Assembly: GCF_000190735.1 (NCBI RefSeq)
Contig: NC_015177.1
Coordinates: 3,844,001 to 3,908,000, forward strand
Reading direction: 5' to 3'
Source of the DNA: Pseudopedobacter saltans DSM 12145
Lineage (GTDB): Bacteria; Bacteroidota; Bacteroidia; Sphingobacteriales; Sphingobacteriaceae
Length of the DNA: 64,000 nucleotides
The translations under genes were made by a program, and so were the position numbers. The notes beneath the pieces were generated by a model that saw nothing but the letters and a program-made list of their open reading frames with translations, searched no databases and was not told the DNA's origin. Positions 54,601 to 63,785 of the stretch are shown here, one piece after another. The stretch's first letter is position 1, and the number at the start of each line of letters is the position of its first letter.

Positions 54601-57600
54601 ACTTTGAAGCATTGAATGTTGAGTTTGTGGAAATGTGGATGATGGATCCCTTTATTTACAATAATGATCCGTCTCGAGGTGGTGATCTATATATCAATTT
54701 GGGAAGCATCTCAGAAGATATTTTAAAAGATGGATATAAAAGTTTAGAAAATGCTCTTCCTACAGACGGAGACCTTTCAAAAACGGAAACCACGAGTTGG
54801 GGCCGCGTAGCTAAATTACAACCTGTAATAAACGCATTTGATAATGATCCGAACGCGAGGAAAATGCAAGATGTGGGCTTAGATGGATTAGATAATGATT
54901 CCGAAGCGCAGCATTTCGCAGATAGAATTAATGCCATTTCGCCAATGTTGAGTCCGGACGCTGCAGAGAAATTAAGAAAGGACCCTTCTTCAGACGACTT
55001 CGAGTATTACAGAGGCCCTCAGTTAGACCAAATGAATGCCGGTATTTTAAGACGTTACGAAAATTATAACGGAACGGAAGGTAATTCTATGACCAGACAA
55101 CAGGCCATGGAGAAGCTTGGTATAGAAAATGCCGCGGCTACTGCTTTGCCAGATGGCGAAGATATTAACAGAGATAACAATTCCAGCAAAGCTGATGAGT
55201 ATTATGAATATAAAATCAGCCTGCGTCCGGGTATGGATGTCGGAGACAAATATATAACCGATAAGGTTGTGGCTAACGTTAAATTAGCCGACGGAACTAC
55301 CCAACCTGTAACATGGTATCAGTTCAGAATCCCGATTGCGCAATATGACGATAAAAAAGGAGGAATACAGGATTTTAAATCGATAAGATTTATGAGAATG
55401 TATATGACAAATTTTGCAGACACAGCAATTATTCGTTTGGCAAAATTGCAGTTGCTAAGAGGAGAATGGAGAAGATACAATGCCGAGGGTAAAGCTGATA
55501 AAGTTTTGGTTGATGAAAGCTTAGGCGTACAAACTCCGGATCAGTCGGTTTTAGAAGTGAGTACAGTAAATATCGAGGAAAATGGAACAAGAACTCCAAT
55601 TCCATATGTTGTTCCTCCTGGCATTCAAAGAGAAAGAGACTTTTCAAACTTTAGAGGTGATACCAGACAAAATGAGCAATCCTTGTCTGTTATCGTTAAA
55701 AATTTAAGGGAAGGTTACGCAAGAGCTGCCTATAAAACGACGATGAATGACGTTCGCGCCTATAAACGTTTAAAAATGTTTATTCATGCGGAAAGTGCAG
55801 ACGAGACAAGACCACTGAATGATGGAGACGTAAATGCTTTTATTCGCGTTGGAACCGATTATCAGGAGAATTATTACGAGTACGAGATACCGTTAAAAAT
55901 AACGTCTCCAAGTACAAAGGATCCGGATCTGATTTGGCCGAGAGAAAATTATTTAGATGTCGAATTTAAAGTTTTCCAGCAAGCTAAAACTGCCAGAAAT
56001 AATGCCAGATTACCAAATGGACAGCCATGGCCATTTAACGTACCTTATACGTTTACAGATGGAAATAATAAAGTAACCATTAAAGGGCAACCAGATTTAA
56101 GCAAGATCAGAACAATTATGCTTGGAGCGAGAAATCCTGTTGGCGGACCTGCTGATGATAAAAGTGTCGAAATCTGGTTTAACGAATTAAGGCTGTCTGA
56201 TTTTGATGAAAGAGGGGGATGGGCAGCCACAGCAAGAATGAACGCAAAGCTGGCTGATTTTGCAGACGTTACCATGTCGGCGAGTAATACGTCAATAGGA
56301 TTCGGTGGCTTGGAAACCCGTATTAGCGAAATTAACAGATCAGAAGACAGATACTTTGATTTGGCATCGAGTTTTGAACTGGGCAAGTTTTTCTCAGAAC
56401 GTTCGGGTATAAAAATTCCAATGTTCTTCAACTATTCTTCTCAGATAAGTACGCCAATGTACGATCCTAAAAATCCAGATATCGAATTGAAAAATATCAT
56501 GTCGCAATTAAGCAGGTCCCAAAAGGATTCGATTTTAGGATATGCACAGGCTTTGACAACAAGACGAGGAATAAACTTAACTAATATCCGAAAGATCAAA
56601 ACAAACCCCGATTCCAAGACAAGATTATGGGATGTTGAAAATTTTAGTTTAAGCTATGCTTATACAGAGTTCGATCATAAAGATTTTACTACGCAAAACG
56701 CTATGCAGAAAACGCATAGAGGGGCACTATCTTACAACTATAATAAGCAGGCCAATTTTATTTCCCCGTTTGGAAAAGTAGTAAAAAGCAAAAACCTGGG
56801 ATTGATAAAAGATTTCAATTTTAACCTGCTACCAAATCTTCTTAATTTTAGAATCGAAGTAAACAGGTTGTATTCTGAGAATACGCTACGGGATAATGAT
56901 CCAAATAATTTTATTCCTATCAATACAACTTTCAACAAAAATTTCAATATAAACAGACTTTATGGTGTTAGCTGGGATTTGACGAAGTCTTTAAAACTGG
57001 ATTTCAATGCGACAAACCTATCAGTCGTAGACGAACCAGAGGGAAGGATTACAGGTTTAAAACGAGATACGGTTTGGAACAATCTAAAGAGGTTGGGTAG
57101 AACAACGGACTATAATCATAATGTAACGTTAAGCTATACTGTACCTGTTAATAAAATTCCATATCTGGACTTTATTAATTTAGTAACCCGTTATCAGACA
57201 CAATTCAATTGGATGTCCGAGCCTTTATTGAGTTTGAATGATCCAAATCTAAATTTTGGTAACAGCATTCAAAACTCAAGAACTATTCAGGTAAACCCAA
57301 CTTTAAACATGAACACTTTATATAATAAGTTTGGGTTTTATCGTGAAATGAAGAAAAATCAAGGTGCCGGATTTACTGGAGCTTTATTGAACTTATTATT
57401 TAGTGTTAAAAACGTAAGCGGATCATATATTAAAAACGAAGGTACTTTCTTACCTGGTTATCTACCAAAAACAAATGCTTTGGGAATGGACTTTTCTATG
57501 GATGCTCCGGGCTGGGGCTTTGTTTTAGGTTCTCAGGCAGATTTACGCCAAAAAGCAATCGAAAATGGTTGGTTGACAAAAGATACTTTAATGAACCAGC

Positions 57601-58733
57601 TTTATGTACAATCATTTAATGAGAAAATCAATTTGAGAGGTACTTTAGAGCCGTTTAGGGACTTGAGAATAGAAATAACAGCTTTAAAGAGTAGCAGTAA
57701 AAACTACAGTACCAATTTTAGGTATGATGAAGACAGGCATGGGTTTTTCAATTTAAGTCCGATTACGGGTGGAGATTACAGCATTTCAGTTATTTCTTTA
57801 GGATCAGCATTTAAGGATAAAAATAGTAGCAAACACTCTCAATTATTTCAGGATTTTTTAGCCAATCGTAAGATTATTTCCGAAAGATTGGGAGATTTAA
57901 ATCCAAATAGTACTGGAAAAAATTCAGAAGGCTATGCAGATGGATATGGAAAGAACTCACAGGATGTATTGATATCATCTTTATTGGCAGCATACTTAAA
58001 TAAAGATCCTCATAGCATCAATTTAGGGAGTTTCCCGAAAGTTCCGGTTCCAAACTGGAGATTAACTTACAATGGTTTATCTAAATTACCCCTATTCAGT
58101 AACGTATTTACATCTTTTGATATTTCACACGGATATAATTCAACATATAATGTGAATAGTTTTAGTTCGCTGATAAGGTATAGAGAAACCAACGGGGCAG
58201 TGTCTTCGAGAGATGCGGCTAATAATGACTTTTTGCCATTCTATCAGTTTTCTCAGGTTACATTGTACGAGCAGTTTGTACCCTTATTAGGTGCTGATAT
58301 GAGATTCAAGAACAACGTAACTATGAATGTTGAATACAGGAAGTCAAGATCTTTAAGTTTTAGTTTAGCAAATAGCCAGTTAGCTCAACAAAAAGACCAT
58401 GCATTTGTTATAGGTTTCGGATACCGGACAAATAATTTCCGTTTCCCGTTTGGAATGTTTAATGGAACAGTACTTAAAAACGACTTGAATTTTAAGATTG
58501 ATATAGCAATAAGAGATAATAAAACTGTGATTTACAGAGCAGATATAGATGATGCCGAAATCTCTGGAGGATCTAAAAATATTACGTATCGTCCAAGTAT
58601 TGACTATGTTGTGAATCAAAGATTTAATTTAAGGATTTATTACGATACGAATATTACAAAGCCATATACATCACAAACATTTAATACTGCGTTCTCTAAT
58701 TTTGGGGTAAATCTTAGATTTACAATTCAATAA
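51669..58733 (+). CDS. sprA: SprA, outer-membrane translocon of the type IX secretion system
   Basis: This giant protein of 2354 residues starts at TTG directly after the ruvA stop. It has an N-terminal signal segment (FLIPIVIASTDALAQ), SprA N-terminal-type regions (for example RGTADLTFAGRINKNENP and LKIMTNYNTEAQFDFENQLKLEYTGYKDE, with a second related region later), and a very long series of beta-strands ending at the C-terminal barrel strand FGVNLRFTIQ. SprA forms the 36-strand barrel through which T9SS cargo crosses the outer membrane. Length matches the family. Its presence implies a T9SS elsewhere in the genome, with or without gliding. Confidence 0.96.
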   Translation: METNQNLLIRNLTYFISRIFLIPIVIASTDALAQVNQTENNKLSYPVKDEQTTPVFGKSGLFLKNPDNIKRSVTYDPITKKYIVREMLGNHEYRPAQYLSFAEYQRLEQQRVQQDYWNNLVVSGMERPENGLIPSVTVKSKSFEKIFGGNTINIQPRGTADLTFAGRINKNENPLFNERQRVQGNFDFDQRIQMNLTGNIGEKLKIMTNYNTEAQFDFENQLKLEYTGYKDEILQKFEAGMVSFPLNTTLISGSQALFGVKTQLQFGRLGVTSIYSQQKSQAKEINITNGAQQNEFRLTTDNYEANKHYFLAQYFRNNFNRAMSNLPIVTSGVVITKIEVWVTNRSNSTTDSRDILAFMDLGENTPYNSSANIPGGRFQGGGSQLPSAFNDPNFPAQSNNLLSIIPPGSRQTNNNDIDGFFASTRRTDNYAKITYARKLTDREYTLNPVLGYISLNTSLNADEVLAVSYRYTYNGREYQVGELSTDRPVAPNNPEVLYSKLLKNETLKTDLPVWDLMMKNIYSLGAYQISRDDFRLNVFRLDEQGFEKPLLTEGNSDINGKMWIQLLGLDRLNQQQDKKPDGYFDFLEGQLIDSQNGRIVFPYIEPFGKDLEAILGNDPNLTGKYVYKPLYDSTKTIAQQYFPNLNRYVIKGTYQSQVSSEFQLNAINVPEGSVTVTAGNIQLTEGADYTVDYNIGRVKILNEGLLNSGQPIKIRLESNELFGIQQKSLFGTRFDYRANEKLNLGATIMNLKETPLTQKVNFGEESISNTIYGFDINYNTNSRFLTKLVDKIPLISTKEISSFTFGGEFAKFNPGHSKALNADGSSGGASYIDDFEGSKSIIDLKSPITWQISGTPQGFPNWDTNNDLAYGYDRAKLSFFTIDPIFYNRSGGFTPSNIANNKKELSNHFVREVLETEVFPFKQIPTGSLLTLPTLNLAYYPMLRGPYNYTSTGLKPDGTFSNPKEKWGGMFRKIETNDFEALNVEFVEMWMMDPFIYNNDPSRGGDLYINLGSISEDILKDGYKSLENALPTDGDLSKTETTSWGRVAKLQPVINAFDNDPNARKMQDVGLDGLDNDSEAQHFADRINAISPMLSPDAAEKLRKDPSSDDFEYYRGPQLDQMNAGILRRYENYNGTEGNSMTRQQAMEKLGIENAAATALPDGEDINRDNNSSKADEYYEYKISLRPGMDVGDKYITDKVVANVKLADGTTQPVTWYQFRIPIAQYDDKKGGIQDFKSIRFMRMYMTNFADTAIIRLAKLQLLRGEWRRYNAEGKADKVLVDESLGVQTPDQSVLEVSTVNIEENGTRTPIPYVVPPGIQRERDFSNFRGDTRQNEQSLSVIVKNLREGYARAAYKTTMNDVRAYKRLKMFIHAESADETRPLNDGDVNAFIRVGTDYQENYYEYEIPLKITSPSTKDPDLIWPRENYLDVEFKVFQQAKTARNNARLPNGQPWPFNVPYTFTDGNNKVTIKGQPDLSKIRTIMLGARNPVGGPADDKSVEIWFNELRLSDFDERGGWAATARMNAKLADFADVTMSASNTSIGFGGLETRISEINRSEDRYFDLASSFELGKFFSERSGIKIPMFFNYSSQISTPMYDPKNPDIELKNIMSQLSRSQKDSILGYAQALTTRRGINLTNIRKIKTNPDSKTRLWDVENFSLSYAYTEFDHKDFTTQNAMQKTHRGALSYNYNKQANFISPFGKVVKSKNLGLIKDFNFNLLPNLLNFRIEVNRLYSENTLRDNDPNNFIPINTTFNKNFNINRLYGVSWDLTKSLKLDFNATNLSVVDEPEGRITGLKRDTVWNNLKRLGRTTDYNHNVTLSYTVPVNKIPYLDFINLVTRYQTQFNWMSEPLLSLNDPNLNFGNSIQNSRTIQVNPTLNMNTLYNKFGFYREMKKNQGAGFTGALLNLLFSVKNVSGSYIKNEGTFLPGYLPKTNALGMDFSMDAPGWGFVLGSQADLRQKAIENGWLTKDTLMNQLYVQSFNEKINLRGTLEPFRDLRIEITALKSSSKNYSTNFRYDEDRHGFFNLSPITGGDYSISVISLGSAFKDKNSSKHSQLFQDFLANRKIISERLGDLNPNSTGKNSEGYADGYGKNSQDVLISSLLAAYLNKDPHSINLGSFPKVPVPNWRLTYNGLSKLPLFSNVFTSFDISHGYNSTYNVNSFSSLIRYRETNGAVSSRDAANNDFLPFYQFSQVTLYEQFVPLLGADMRFKNNVTMNVEYRKSRSLSFSLANSQLAQQKDHAFVIGFGYRTNNFRFPFGMFNGTVLKNDLNFKIDIAIRDNKTVIYRADIDDAEISGGSKNITYRPSIDYVVNQRFNLRIYYDTNITKPYTSQTFNTAFSNFGVNLRFTIQ

Positions 58734-58762
58734 AGAAACTAGGGATGTTAAAACATTTATTC

Positions 58763-58770
58763 TAATTTTG
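58763..58770 (+). promoter_or_regulatory. Candidate Bacteroidota -7 box upstream of the DUF1456 gene
   Basis: TAATTTTG fits TAnnTTTG and lies 17 bp before the ATG at 58788. A -33 element was not recognised. Confidence 0.35.
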
Positions 58771-58787
58771 GGGTTCAAAATCAAAGA

Positions 58788-59036
58788 ATGAGTAATAACG
58801 AGATATTTAAAAAACTTAGGGTTGCATTGCACTTGCGTAATGATGAAATTATCGAGATTATGGGGCTTGTAGACTTTCGTATTACAAAGAGTGAATTGGG
58901 TGCGTTTTTTAGAAAAGAAGATCATCCAAATTTCAAAAAATGCGGAGATCAGGTTTTAAGAAACTTTTTAAATGGATTGGTTATTCATATGAGAGGACGA
59001 AAAGAGACAGATAACGACGAAAATATAGAAGATTAA
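58788..59036 (+). CDS. DUF1456 protein, single-domain form
   Basis: This 82-residue protein has one DUF1456 unit: [41 protein letters not shown], then [14 protein letters not shown]. Proteobacterial members (YehS) have two such units in about 150 residues; this one stops after one. Function is unknown. It lies between sprA and gcvH, 22 bp before the latter. Confidence 0.85.
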   Translation: MSNNEIFKKLRVALHLRNDEIIEIMGLVDFRITKSELGAFFRKEDHPNFKKCGDQVLRNFLNGLVIHMRGRKETDNDENIED

Positions 59037-59058
59037 AATACATTTAGAATATATAATT

Positions 59059-59436
59059 ATGAATTTTCCAGCTGAGTTAAAGTATACAAAAGACCACGAG
59101 TGGGTTAGAATAGAAGGAGATGCAGCTTATATTGGTATTACAGATTTCGCTCAAAGAGAATTAGGAGATATCGTTTTTGTAGATATTAATACCCTGGGTT
59201 CTGAAGTGACGGAAGGAGATGTGTTTGGTACTGTAGAAGCGGTAAAAACAGTTTCTGACTTATTTATGCCTGTTACTGCTACTATTCTTGAAGTGAATCC
59301 ACAATTAGATGGAAGTCCTGAACTGGTAAATACGGATCCTTATGGTGATGGATGGATGGTTAAAGTAAGTTTACCAACGGCAGAAAGCAAAGGATTAATG
59401 TCAGCACAAGAATATAAAGATTTAGTGGGCGCGTAA
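59059..59436 (+). CDS. gcvH: Glycine cleavage system H protein
   Basis: This 125-residue lipoyl carrier protein shuttles the aminomethyl group between the P, T and L proteins of glycine cleavage. The lipoylation site is Lys63 in [16 protein letters not shown]. The N-terminal [20 protein letters not shown] and the C-terminal [11 protein letters not shown] are also family blocks. The other glycine-cleavage genes are not in the window. Confidence 0.97.
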   Translation: MNFPAELKYTKDHEWVRIEGDAAYIGITDFAQRELGDIVFVDINTLGSEVTEGDVFGTVEAVKTVSDLFMPVTATILEVNPQLDGSPELVNTDPYGDGWMVKVSLPTAESKGLMSAQEYKDLVGA

Positions 59437-59439
59437 TCT

Positions 59440-59829
59440 ATGTTAAAAGATATAAAGTATCAAGGTTGGGCAATTATATGGACTGTCGTAGTCTTGATAC
59501 TTTGTAATTTACCTTCTTCAGATCTTCCTTCATCAGAAAAATTCTTCGAAGGATTTGATAAAATGTGCCACTTAGGTTTTTTCTTTGTATTGGCTGTTTT
59601 GCTTTTATATGGTAAGATTAAGCAACAAAAAAGCTACGAATACAGTTGGCTAACCATCATTAAAATAATTTTATTAACTGCTTTTATAGGCGGAGGGATA
59701 GAAATATTACAGTGGAAGGTATTCACTTATAGATCAGCCGAATGGTGGGATTTCTTTTCTGATATGGTTGGAGTAGGTATGGCCGTTTTTAGTTACATGA
59801 TATTACACCGAAAATTCAAGCATGCTTAA
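59440..59829 (+). CDS. VanZ-like membrane protein
   Basis: This 129-residue protein has about four membrane helices: 10-24, 43-62, 76-91 and 101-121. FDKMCHLGFFFVLAVLLLYG and IGGGIEILQWKVFTYRSAEWWDFFSDMVGVGMAVF are characteristic of the VanZ/YfiM-like family. Function is unknown. In Bacteroidota such genes commonly follow gcvH, as here with 3 bp spacing. Confidence 0.85.
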   Translation: MLKDIKYQGWAIIWTVVVLILCNLPSSDLPSSEKFFEGFDKMCHLGFFFVLAVLLLYGKIKQQKSYEYSWLTIIKIILLTAFIGGGIEILQWKVFTYRSAEWWDFFSDMVGVGMAVFSYMILHRKFKHA

Positions 59830-59944
59830 AAGATATTTACTGATTTCATTTATAACAATTTTAGCTTTGCTTTTTAATTCCTGTTCAGTCTTTAAGCAGG
59901 GATGCAAATGCCCGAAGTTTTCTAACAGAAATGTAAATTTCTAG
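59822..59944 (+). CDS. Very small lipoprotein with a CxCP motif
   Basis: This 40-residue product has a basic start (MLKRY), a hydrophobic segment (LLISFITILALLFN) and a lipobox NSC at residue 21, leaving a mature peptide of 20 residues with CKCPKF near residue 30. It overlaps the VanZ-like gene by 8 bp, which supports real translation. Short lipoproteins ending in a Cys-x-Cys-Pro motif are recalled from other Bacteroidota, but no function is known. Confidence 0.6.
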   Translation: MLKRYLLISFITILALLFNSCSVFKQGCKCPKFSNRNVNF

Positions 59945-59976
59945 TTGTTTTTAAGAAACTTAATCTTAACCCATAA

Positions 59977-60003
59977 CCTTATTTGGAACTATTATAAATA
60001 AGG
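59977..60003. promoter_or_regulatory. Candidate iron-responsive operator upstream of feoAB
   Basis: CCTTATTT at 59977 and AAATAAGG at 59996 form a perfect 8-bp inverted repeat 11 bases apart, ending 28 bp before the feoA start. The core ATTTGGAAC and the right arm resemble the Fur/DtxR-like palindromes seen before iron genes in Bacteroidota. Position supports metal control. The regulator is unidentified. Confidence 0.5.
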
Positions 60004-60031
60004 CGTAAATTCGGAGCAAATCATTACGAAA

Positions 60032-60247
60032 ATGAAACTTTCTCAATTAAACAAAGGCGAACAAGGAATTATCAAGGAGTTTACAGATTTAGAAATGTCT
60101 GTTAAGCTTATGGAAATGGGATGTTTGCCTGGAGAAGTTATTAAAGTAGAAAGAATTGCACCGTTGGGGTGTCCTATAGCTGTCAGCATTTCAGGCTACC
60201 AATTATCTTTAAGGGTACAGGAAGCTTCCACTATAGAGTTAATTTAA
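60032..60247 (+). CDS. feoA: Ferrous iron transport protein A
   Basis: This 71-residue SH3-like protein has KLSQLNKGEQGIIKEFTD, LMEMGCLPGEVIKVERIAPLGCPIAVSISGYQLSLR and a final EASTIELI. It is a small cytosolic partner of FeoB. It lies 7 bp before feoB and is probably cotranscribed. Confidence 0.95.
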   Translation: MKLSQLNKGEQGIIKEFTDLEMSVKLMEMGCLPGEVIKVERIAPLGCPIAVSISGYQLSLRVQEASTIELI

Positions 60248-60254
60248 GATTGTA

Positions 60255-62375
60255 TTGGAACATAACAGTATCAGAGTCGCACTGGTAGGTAACCCCAACA
60301 CCGGGAAATCTACTATTTTCAACGCATTAACAGGTTTAAATCAAAAAGTCGGAAATTTTCCCGGCATAACCGTAGATAAAAAAACTGGTATCTGTAAATT
60401 ACCAAATGGCAAGGTTGCAGAAATTATAGATTTACCCGGAACATATAGTTTATATCCTAAAAGTGTAGATGAATCTATTGTTTTCGAAGTCCTTTCAGAT
60501 CCCAGCCAATCTTCTTATCCAGAACTAGTAATCATAGTAGCTGACGCTACAAACCTTAAAAGAAACTTACTTTTATATACTCAGATTGCAGATTTAAAGA
60601 TTCCTGTCATCGTTGCGCTGAACATGATGGATCAGGCCGAGAAGGGGAATATAGAAGTCGATGCAGATGCATTGGCAAAAAAATTGAATATTCAGGTTGT
60701 GCCACTTGCTGCAAGAAAGGGGAAAGGAATAAATGAGCTGAAAGAAGCTATCGCAAATAGTACTTTACTTCCTTTGCAATATGAAACTATAGAAATAGAT
60801 ACTCTTGCTCCGCAACTAATCGCCGACATAAGACAGGAATTAAATATAGATAATTCATATGTCGCTTTGCAGATAGCTCATCAGCATGAGAATCTGAAGT
60901 ATCTTGGTAAGGAAAAAAGCGATAGAATAGAGGAACTGGAGCAGAAACATCACTTCCATACACAAAAAGTACAGGCGCAGGAAACTATCGAGCGTTACAA
61001 TTTCATTAATGAAATATTGGCGGATACCGTCAAATATAAATCCGTTGCTTTAGAAGAGAACATCAGCAATAAAATAGACCACGTTTTAACACATAAAGTC
61101 TGGGGATTTGTAATATTCTTAGCTATTCTGCTGTTTATATTTAATGCAATTTTTTCATGGTCGACCTATCCAATGGAGTTAATCGAAGGTCTTTTTGGAT
61201 GGATAACAGAAGTGGGGCATGAAAATCTTCCCAAAGGGATGCTTACAAACCTTTTGTTGGATGGTGTTATTGCAGGACTCGGTGGGATTGTCGTTTTTAT
61301 TCCTCAGATAGCCATTCTTTTTGCTTTTATAGCTATACTTGAAGATACCGGTTATATGTCCCGCGTTACTTTCATGATGGATAAACTGATGAGGAAATTC
61401 GGATTGAACGGAAAATCAGTTGTTCCGATGATAGGTGGACTTGCATGTGCAGTTCCGTCTATTATGGCGGCTCGAACTATAGAAAGTTGGAAAGATCGGA
61501 TAATTACCATTATGGTAACGCCGTTGGTAAGTTGTTCTGCCCGCTTACCTGTATATACACTGTTAATCTCTTTAGTGATTCCAGAAAGAACCGTTTTTGG
61601 ATTCTTAAATATTCAGGCTCTGGTATTAATGGGACTTTATATTATAAGTATTGTAGCCGCTCTTGTGGTCGCATGGGTAATGAAAATCATTATCAAAGCT
61701 AAAGACAAAGGTTATTTTATTATGGAAATGCCTGTTTATCGGATGCCGAGATGGAATAATGTACTGCTTACGATGTACGATAAATCCAAAACTTTCGTTT
61801 TGGAAGCAGGTAAAGTAATTATCGCCATTTCTATTATCTTATGGGTGTTGGCCACGTTTGGTCCCGGAAAAAGGTTTGAGCAAATCGATGCTAAATATGA
61901 AAAAGAATTAGCGACTGCCAACGAGGCACAAGCCGTACATATCGAAACCTTAATTTCAAAAGAAAAACTGGAAAACTCCTATATAGGAATTTTTGGGCAT
62001 ACCATAGAACCTTTGATACGCCCTTTGGGTTATGATTGGAAAATTGGAATTGGTTTGATAACATCTTTTGCCGCTCGCGAAGCATTTGTAGGTACTATGG
62101 CTACTATATATAGCGTTGATGGTGGAGATGAAGACACAAATACCATACGAGAGCGGATGGCGGTTTCAATAAATCCGGTTACTGGAAAACCGGTTTATAC
62201 TTTGGCAACAGGAATTTCATTAATGTTATTTTATGCTTTTGCTATGCAGTGTATGAGTACTGTAGCTATTGTCCATCGCGAAACAAAATCCTGGAAATGG
62301 CCAGTAATACAGATAGTTTATATGACTGTTATGGCCTATGTTTGTGCTATGGTAGCTTATCAGCTATTGAAATAA
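60255..62375 (+). CDS. feoB: Ferrous iron transport protein B
   Basis: This 706-residue membrane GTPase imports Fe(II). The N-terminal G domain has G1 VGNPNTGKST at about 11-20, the G2 region FPGITVDKKTG, G3 DLPGTYSL and G4 ALNMMDQ. The membrane part has the two gate regions, including GYMSRVTFMMDKLMRKFGLNGKSVVPMIGGLACAVPSIMAART and VTPLVSCSARLPVYTLL. It starts with TTG at 60255, the only start matching the conserved N-terminus. Confidence 0.97.
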   Translation: MEHNSIRVALVGNPNTGKSTIFNALTGLNQKVGNFPGITVDKKTGICKLPNGKVAEIIDLPGTYSLYPKSVDESIVFEVLSDPSQSSYPELVIIVADATNLKRNLLLYTQIADLKIPVIVALNMMDQAEKGNIEVDADALAKKLNIQVVPLAARKGKGINELKEAIANSTLLPLQYETIEIDTLAPQLIADIRQELNIDNSYVALQIAHQHENLKYLGKEKSDRIEELEQKHHFHTQKVQAQETIERYNFINEILADTVKYKSVALEENISNKIDHVLTHKVWGFVIFLAILLFIFNAIFSWSTYPMELIEGLFGWITEVGHENLPKGMLTNLLLDGVIAGLGGIVVFIPQIAILFAFIAILEDTGYMSRVTFMMDKLMRKFGLNGKSVVPMIGGLACAVPSIMAARTIESWKDRIITIMVTPLVSCSARLPVYTLLISLVIPERTVFGFLNIQALVLMGLYIISIVAALVVAWVMKIIIKAKDKGYFIMEMPVYRMPRWNNVLLTMYDKSKTFVLEAGKVIIAISIILWVLATFGPGKRFEQIDAKYEKELATANEAQAVHIETLISKEKLENSYIGIFGHTIEPLIRPLGYDWKIGIGLITSFAAREAFVGTMATIYSVDGGDEDTNTIRERMAVSINPVTGKPVYTLATGISLMLFYAFAMQCMSTVAIVHRETKSWKWPVIQIVYMTVMAYVCAMVAYQLLK

Positions 62376-62385
62376 GACTGTCCTT

Positions 62386-63000
62386 ATGGATAAAAAAATT
62401 CAGATATTAAGTCAATATATGCCGGAGAAAGCTGCAATGCTTATTTCCGAATGGATAGATAAATATCGTTGTGAATTTAAGATTACAAAAGGCAGGGAAT
62501 CGAAATTTGGTGATTACAGAGCTCCGTTTCGAAATTCTGGCCATAGAATCTCTGTAAACCATAATCTTAATCCATATGCCTTTTTAATTACTACGGTGCA
62601 TGAATTTGCACATTTGCTGACCTTTAATCAATGGAAGGGGAAAGTAAAACCACATGGCGCCGAATGGAAGAACAATTTTAAAATGATGATGATTCCGTTC
62701 TTTGAAATGGAGATATTACCTTCAGATGTAGAAAAGGCACTTGCTAAATATTTAAAAAATCCAGCTGCATCTAGTTGTAGCGATCAGGTGCTTTTTGGTG
62801 TTTTGCGCAATTATAATGAAAAAATAGATAATGGCTTTGTGAGTATCACCGAAATAACAGAAAACCAGATTTTCGAAATTAAGACTGGTAGAAAATTTAA
62901 AAAGCTTTCAAAAAATAGAACCAGATACAAATGTCTTGAGATTTCTACTGGCAGGATTTACCTTTTTAGCCCCCTTGCAGAAGTAAGGGCCATTTCTTAA
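62386..63000 (+). CDS. SprT-like zinc metalloprotease-domain protein
   Basis: This 204-residue protein has an HExxH zinc site in TTVHEFAHLLTF at about residues 66-77 and a downstream KPHGAEWKNNFKMMM containing the third ligand-type His. This pattern fits the SprT/SprT-like family. The C-terminal 80 residues resemble a zinc-ribbon position but lack clear CxxC pairs. It probably has peptidase activity on an unknown substrate. It starts 10 bp after feoB. Confidence 0.85.
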   Translation: MDKKIQILSQYMPEKAAMLISEWIDKYRCEFKITKGRESKFGDYRAPFRNSGHRISVNHNLNPYAFLITTVHEFAHLLTFNQWKGKVKPHGAEWKNNFKMMMIPFFEMEILPSDVEKALAKYLKNPAASSCSDQVLFGVLRNYNEKIDNGFVSITEITENQIFEIKTGRKFKKLSKNRTRYKCLEISTGRIYLFSPLAEVRAIS

Positions 63001-63020
63001 AATCAAGTTTTACATTAAAT

Positions 63021-63074
63021 AAAGCTTTAACCACAAAATATCAGTATGGTAAAGTGATTTGCGGTTAAAGCTTT
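63021..63074. terminator. Inverted repeat between convergent genes, possible bidirectional terminator
   Basis: AAAGCTTTAACC at 63021-63032 and GGTTAAAGCTTT at 63063-63074 are perfectly complementary over 12 bp with a 30-base loop. It lies between the ends of the SprT-like and azurin-like genes. The flanking T-tracts are modest. Confidence 0.5.
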
Positions 63075-63085
63075 GAAGAAGAGGG

Positions 63086-63616
63086 CTATTCAGCTATAAT
63101 TTTTCCTTTCATAAAAGTAGCATGTCCGGGAAAAGAACACAGGAATTCATAAGTTCCTGGTTTGTCCAATGTGAATGTAATCGAGTCGGATTCGCCACCA
63201 CTTAAGAGTTTTGTATGTGCAATTATTTCGTTGTTTAAAGACTTAGGAATATAATCTGTAGATTTTGCTTTGATAGCTTCTGTATCAAAAGCATGTAAAT
63301 CGGATCCCATTTTCAAGACAACGACATTATGGCCCATAACATCTTTTTTCATGGTTCCAACATGTTTTAGCGTCAAATGAACGGGTTCTCCAGCTTTAAC
63401 TCTGAATTCTGTGGCATTAAATCTCATTTGATCATTACCTTCCAGCATAATATCCTGTGATAAAGGAGCCGAAGAGCTTGTAACAGGTGGTTCGGTTGGT
63501 TTTGTTTCTACCGGAGTAGTAGCGGTATTTTCTGTTTTTCTTTCTCCTGATCCTCCACAAGAGAAAAGCGCAAGACTCGCAATAACAGCGAATACGCTTA
63601 ATCTGAATTTATTCAT
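63086..63616 (-). CDS. Azurin-like cupredoxin lipoprotein
   Basis: ATG 63616 (MNKFRLSV) is preferred over the upstream in-frame Met at 63649 because it begins right before the lipoprotein signal VIASLALFSCGG. A Thr/Pro-rich linker follows, then an azurin-type copper domain. The copper ligands are visible: His in MGHNVVVLK, and Cys, His and Met in CSFPGHATFMKG. It is a type 1 copper electron-transfer protein in the periplasm or on the envelope. Its redox partner is unknown. Confidence 0.93.
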   Translation of the reverse strand: MNKFRLSVFAVIASLALFSCGGSGERKTENTATTPVETKPTEPPVTSSSAPLSQDIMLEGNDQMRFNATEFRVKAGEPVHLTLKHVGTMKKDVMGHNVVVLKMGSDLHAFDTEAIKAKSTDYIPKSLNNEIIAHTKLLSGGESDSITFTLDKPGTYEFLCSFPGHATFMKGKIIAE

Positions 63617-63785
63617 GATGATAGATTTTTTTGTTATGAATAAATTCAAGCAAAGATGATACCTTAATTTTAAAGAGAGGCGTTGAGAATCTCCGCTGCC
63701 TTTTTGACTTATTTTTATAAGACGCTTAGATTAGTAAATAAAATAAACCGCAGTACCGTATAAAGTAGCTTTAACAGTAGATACT

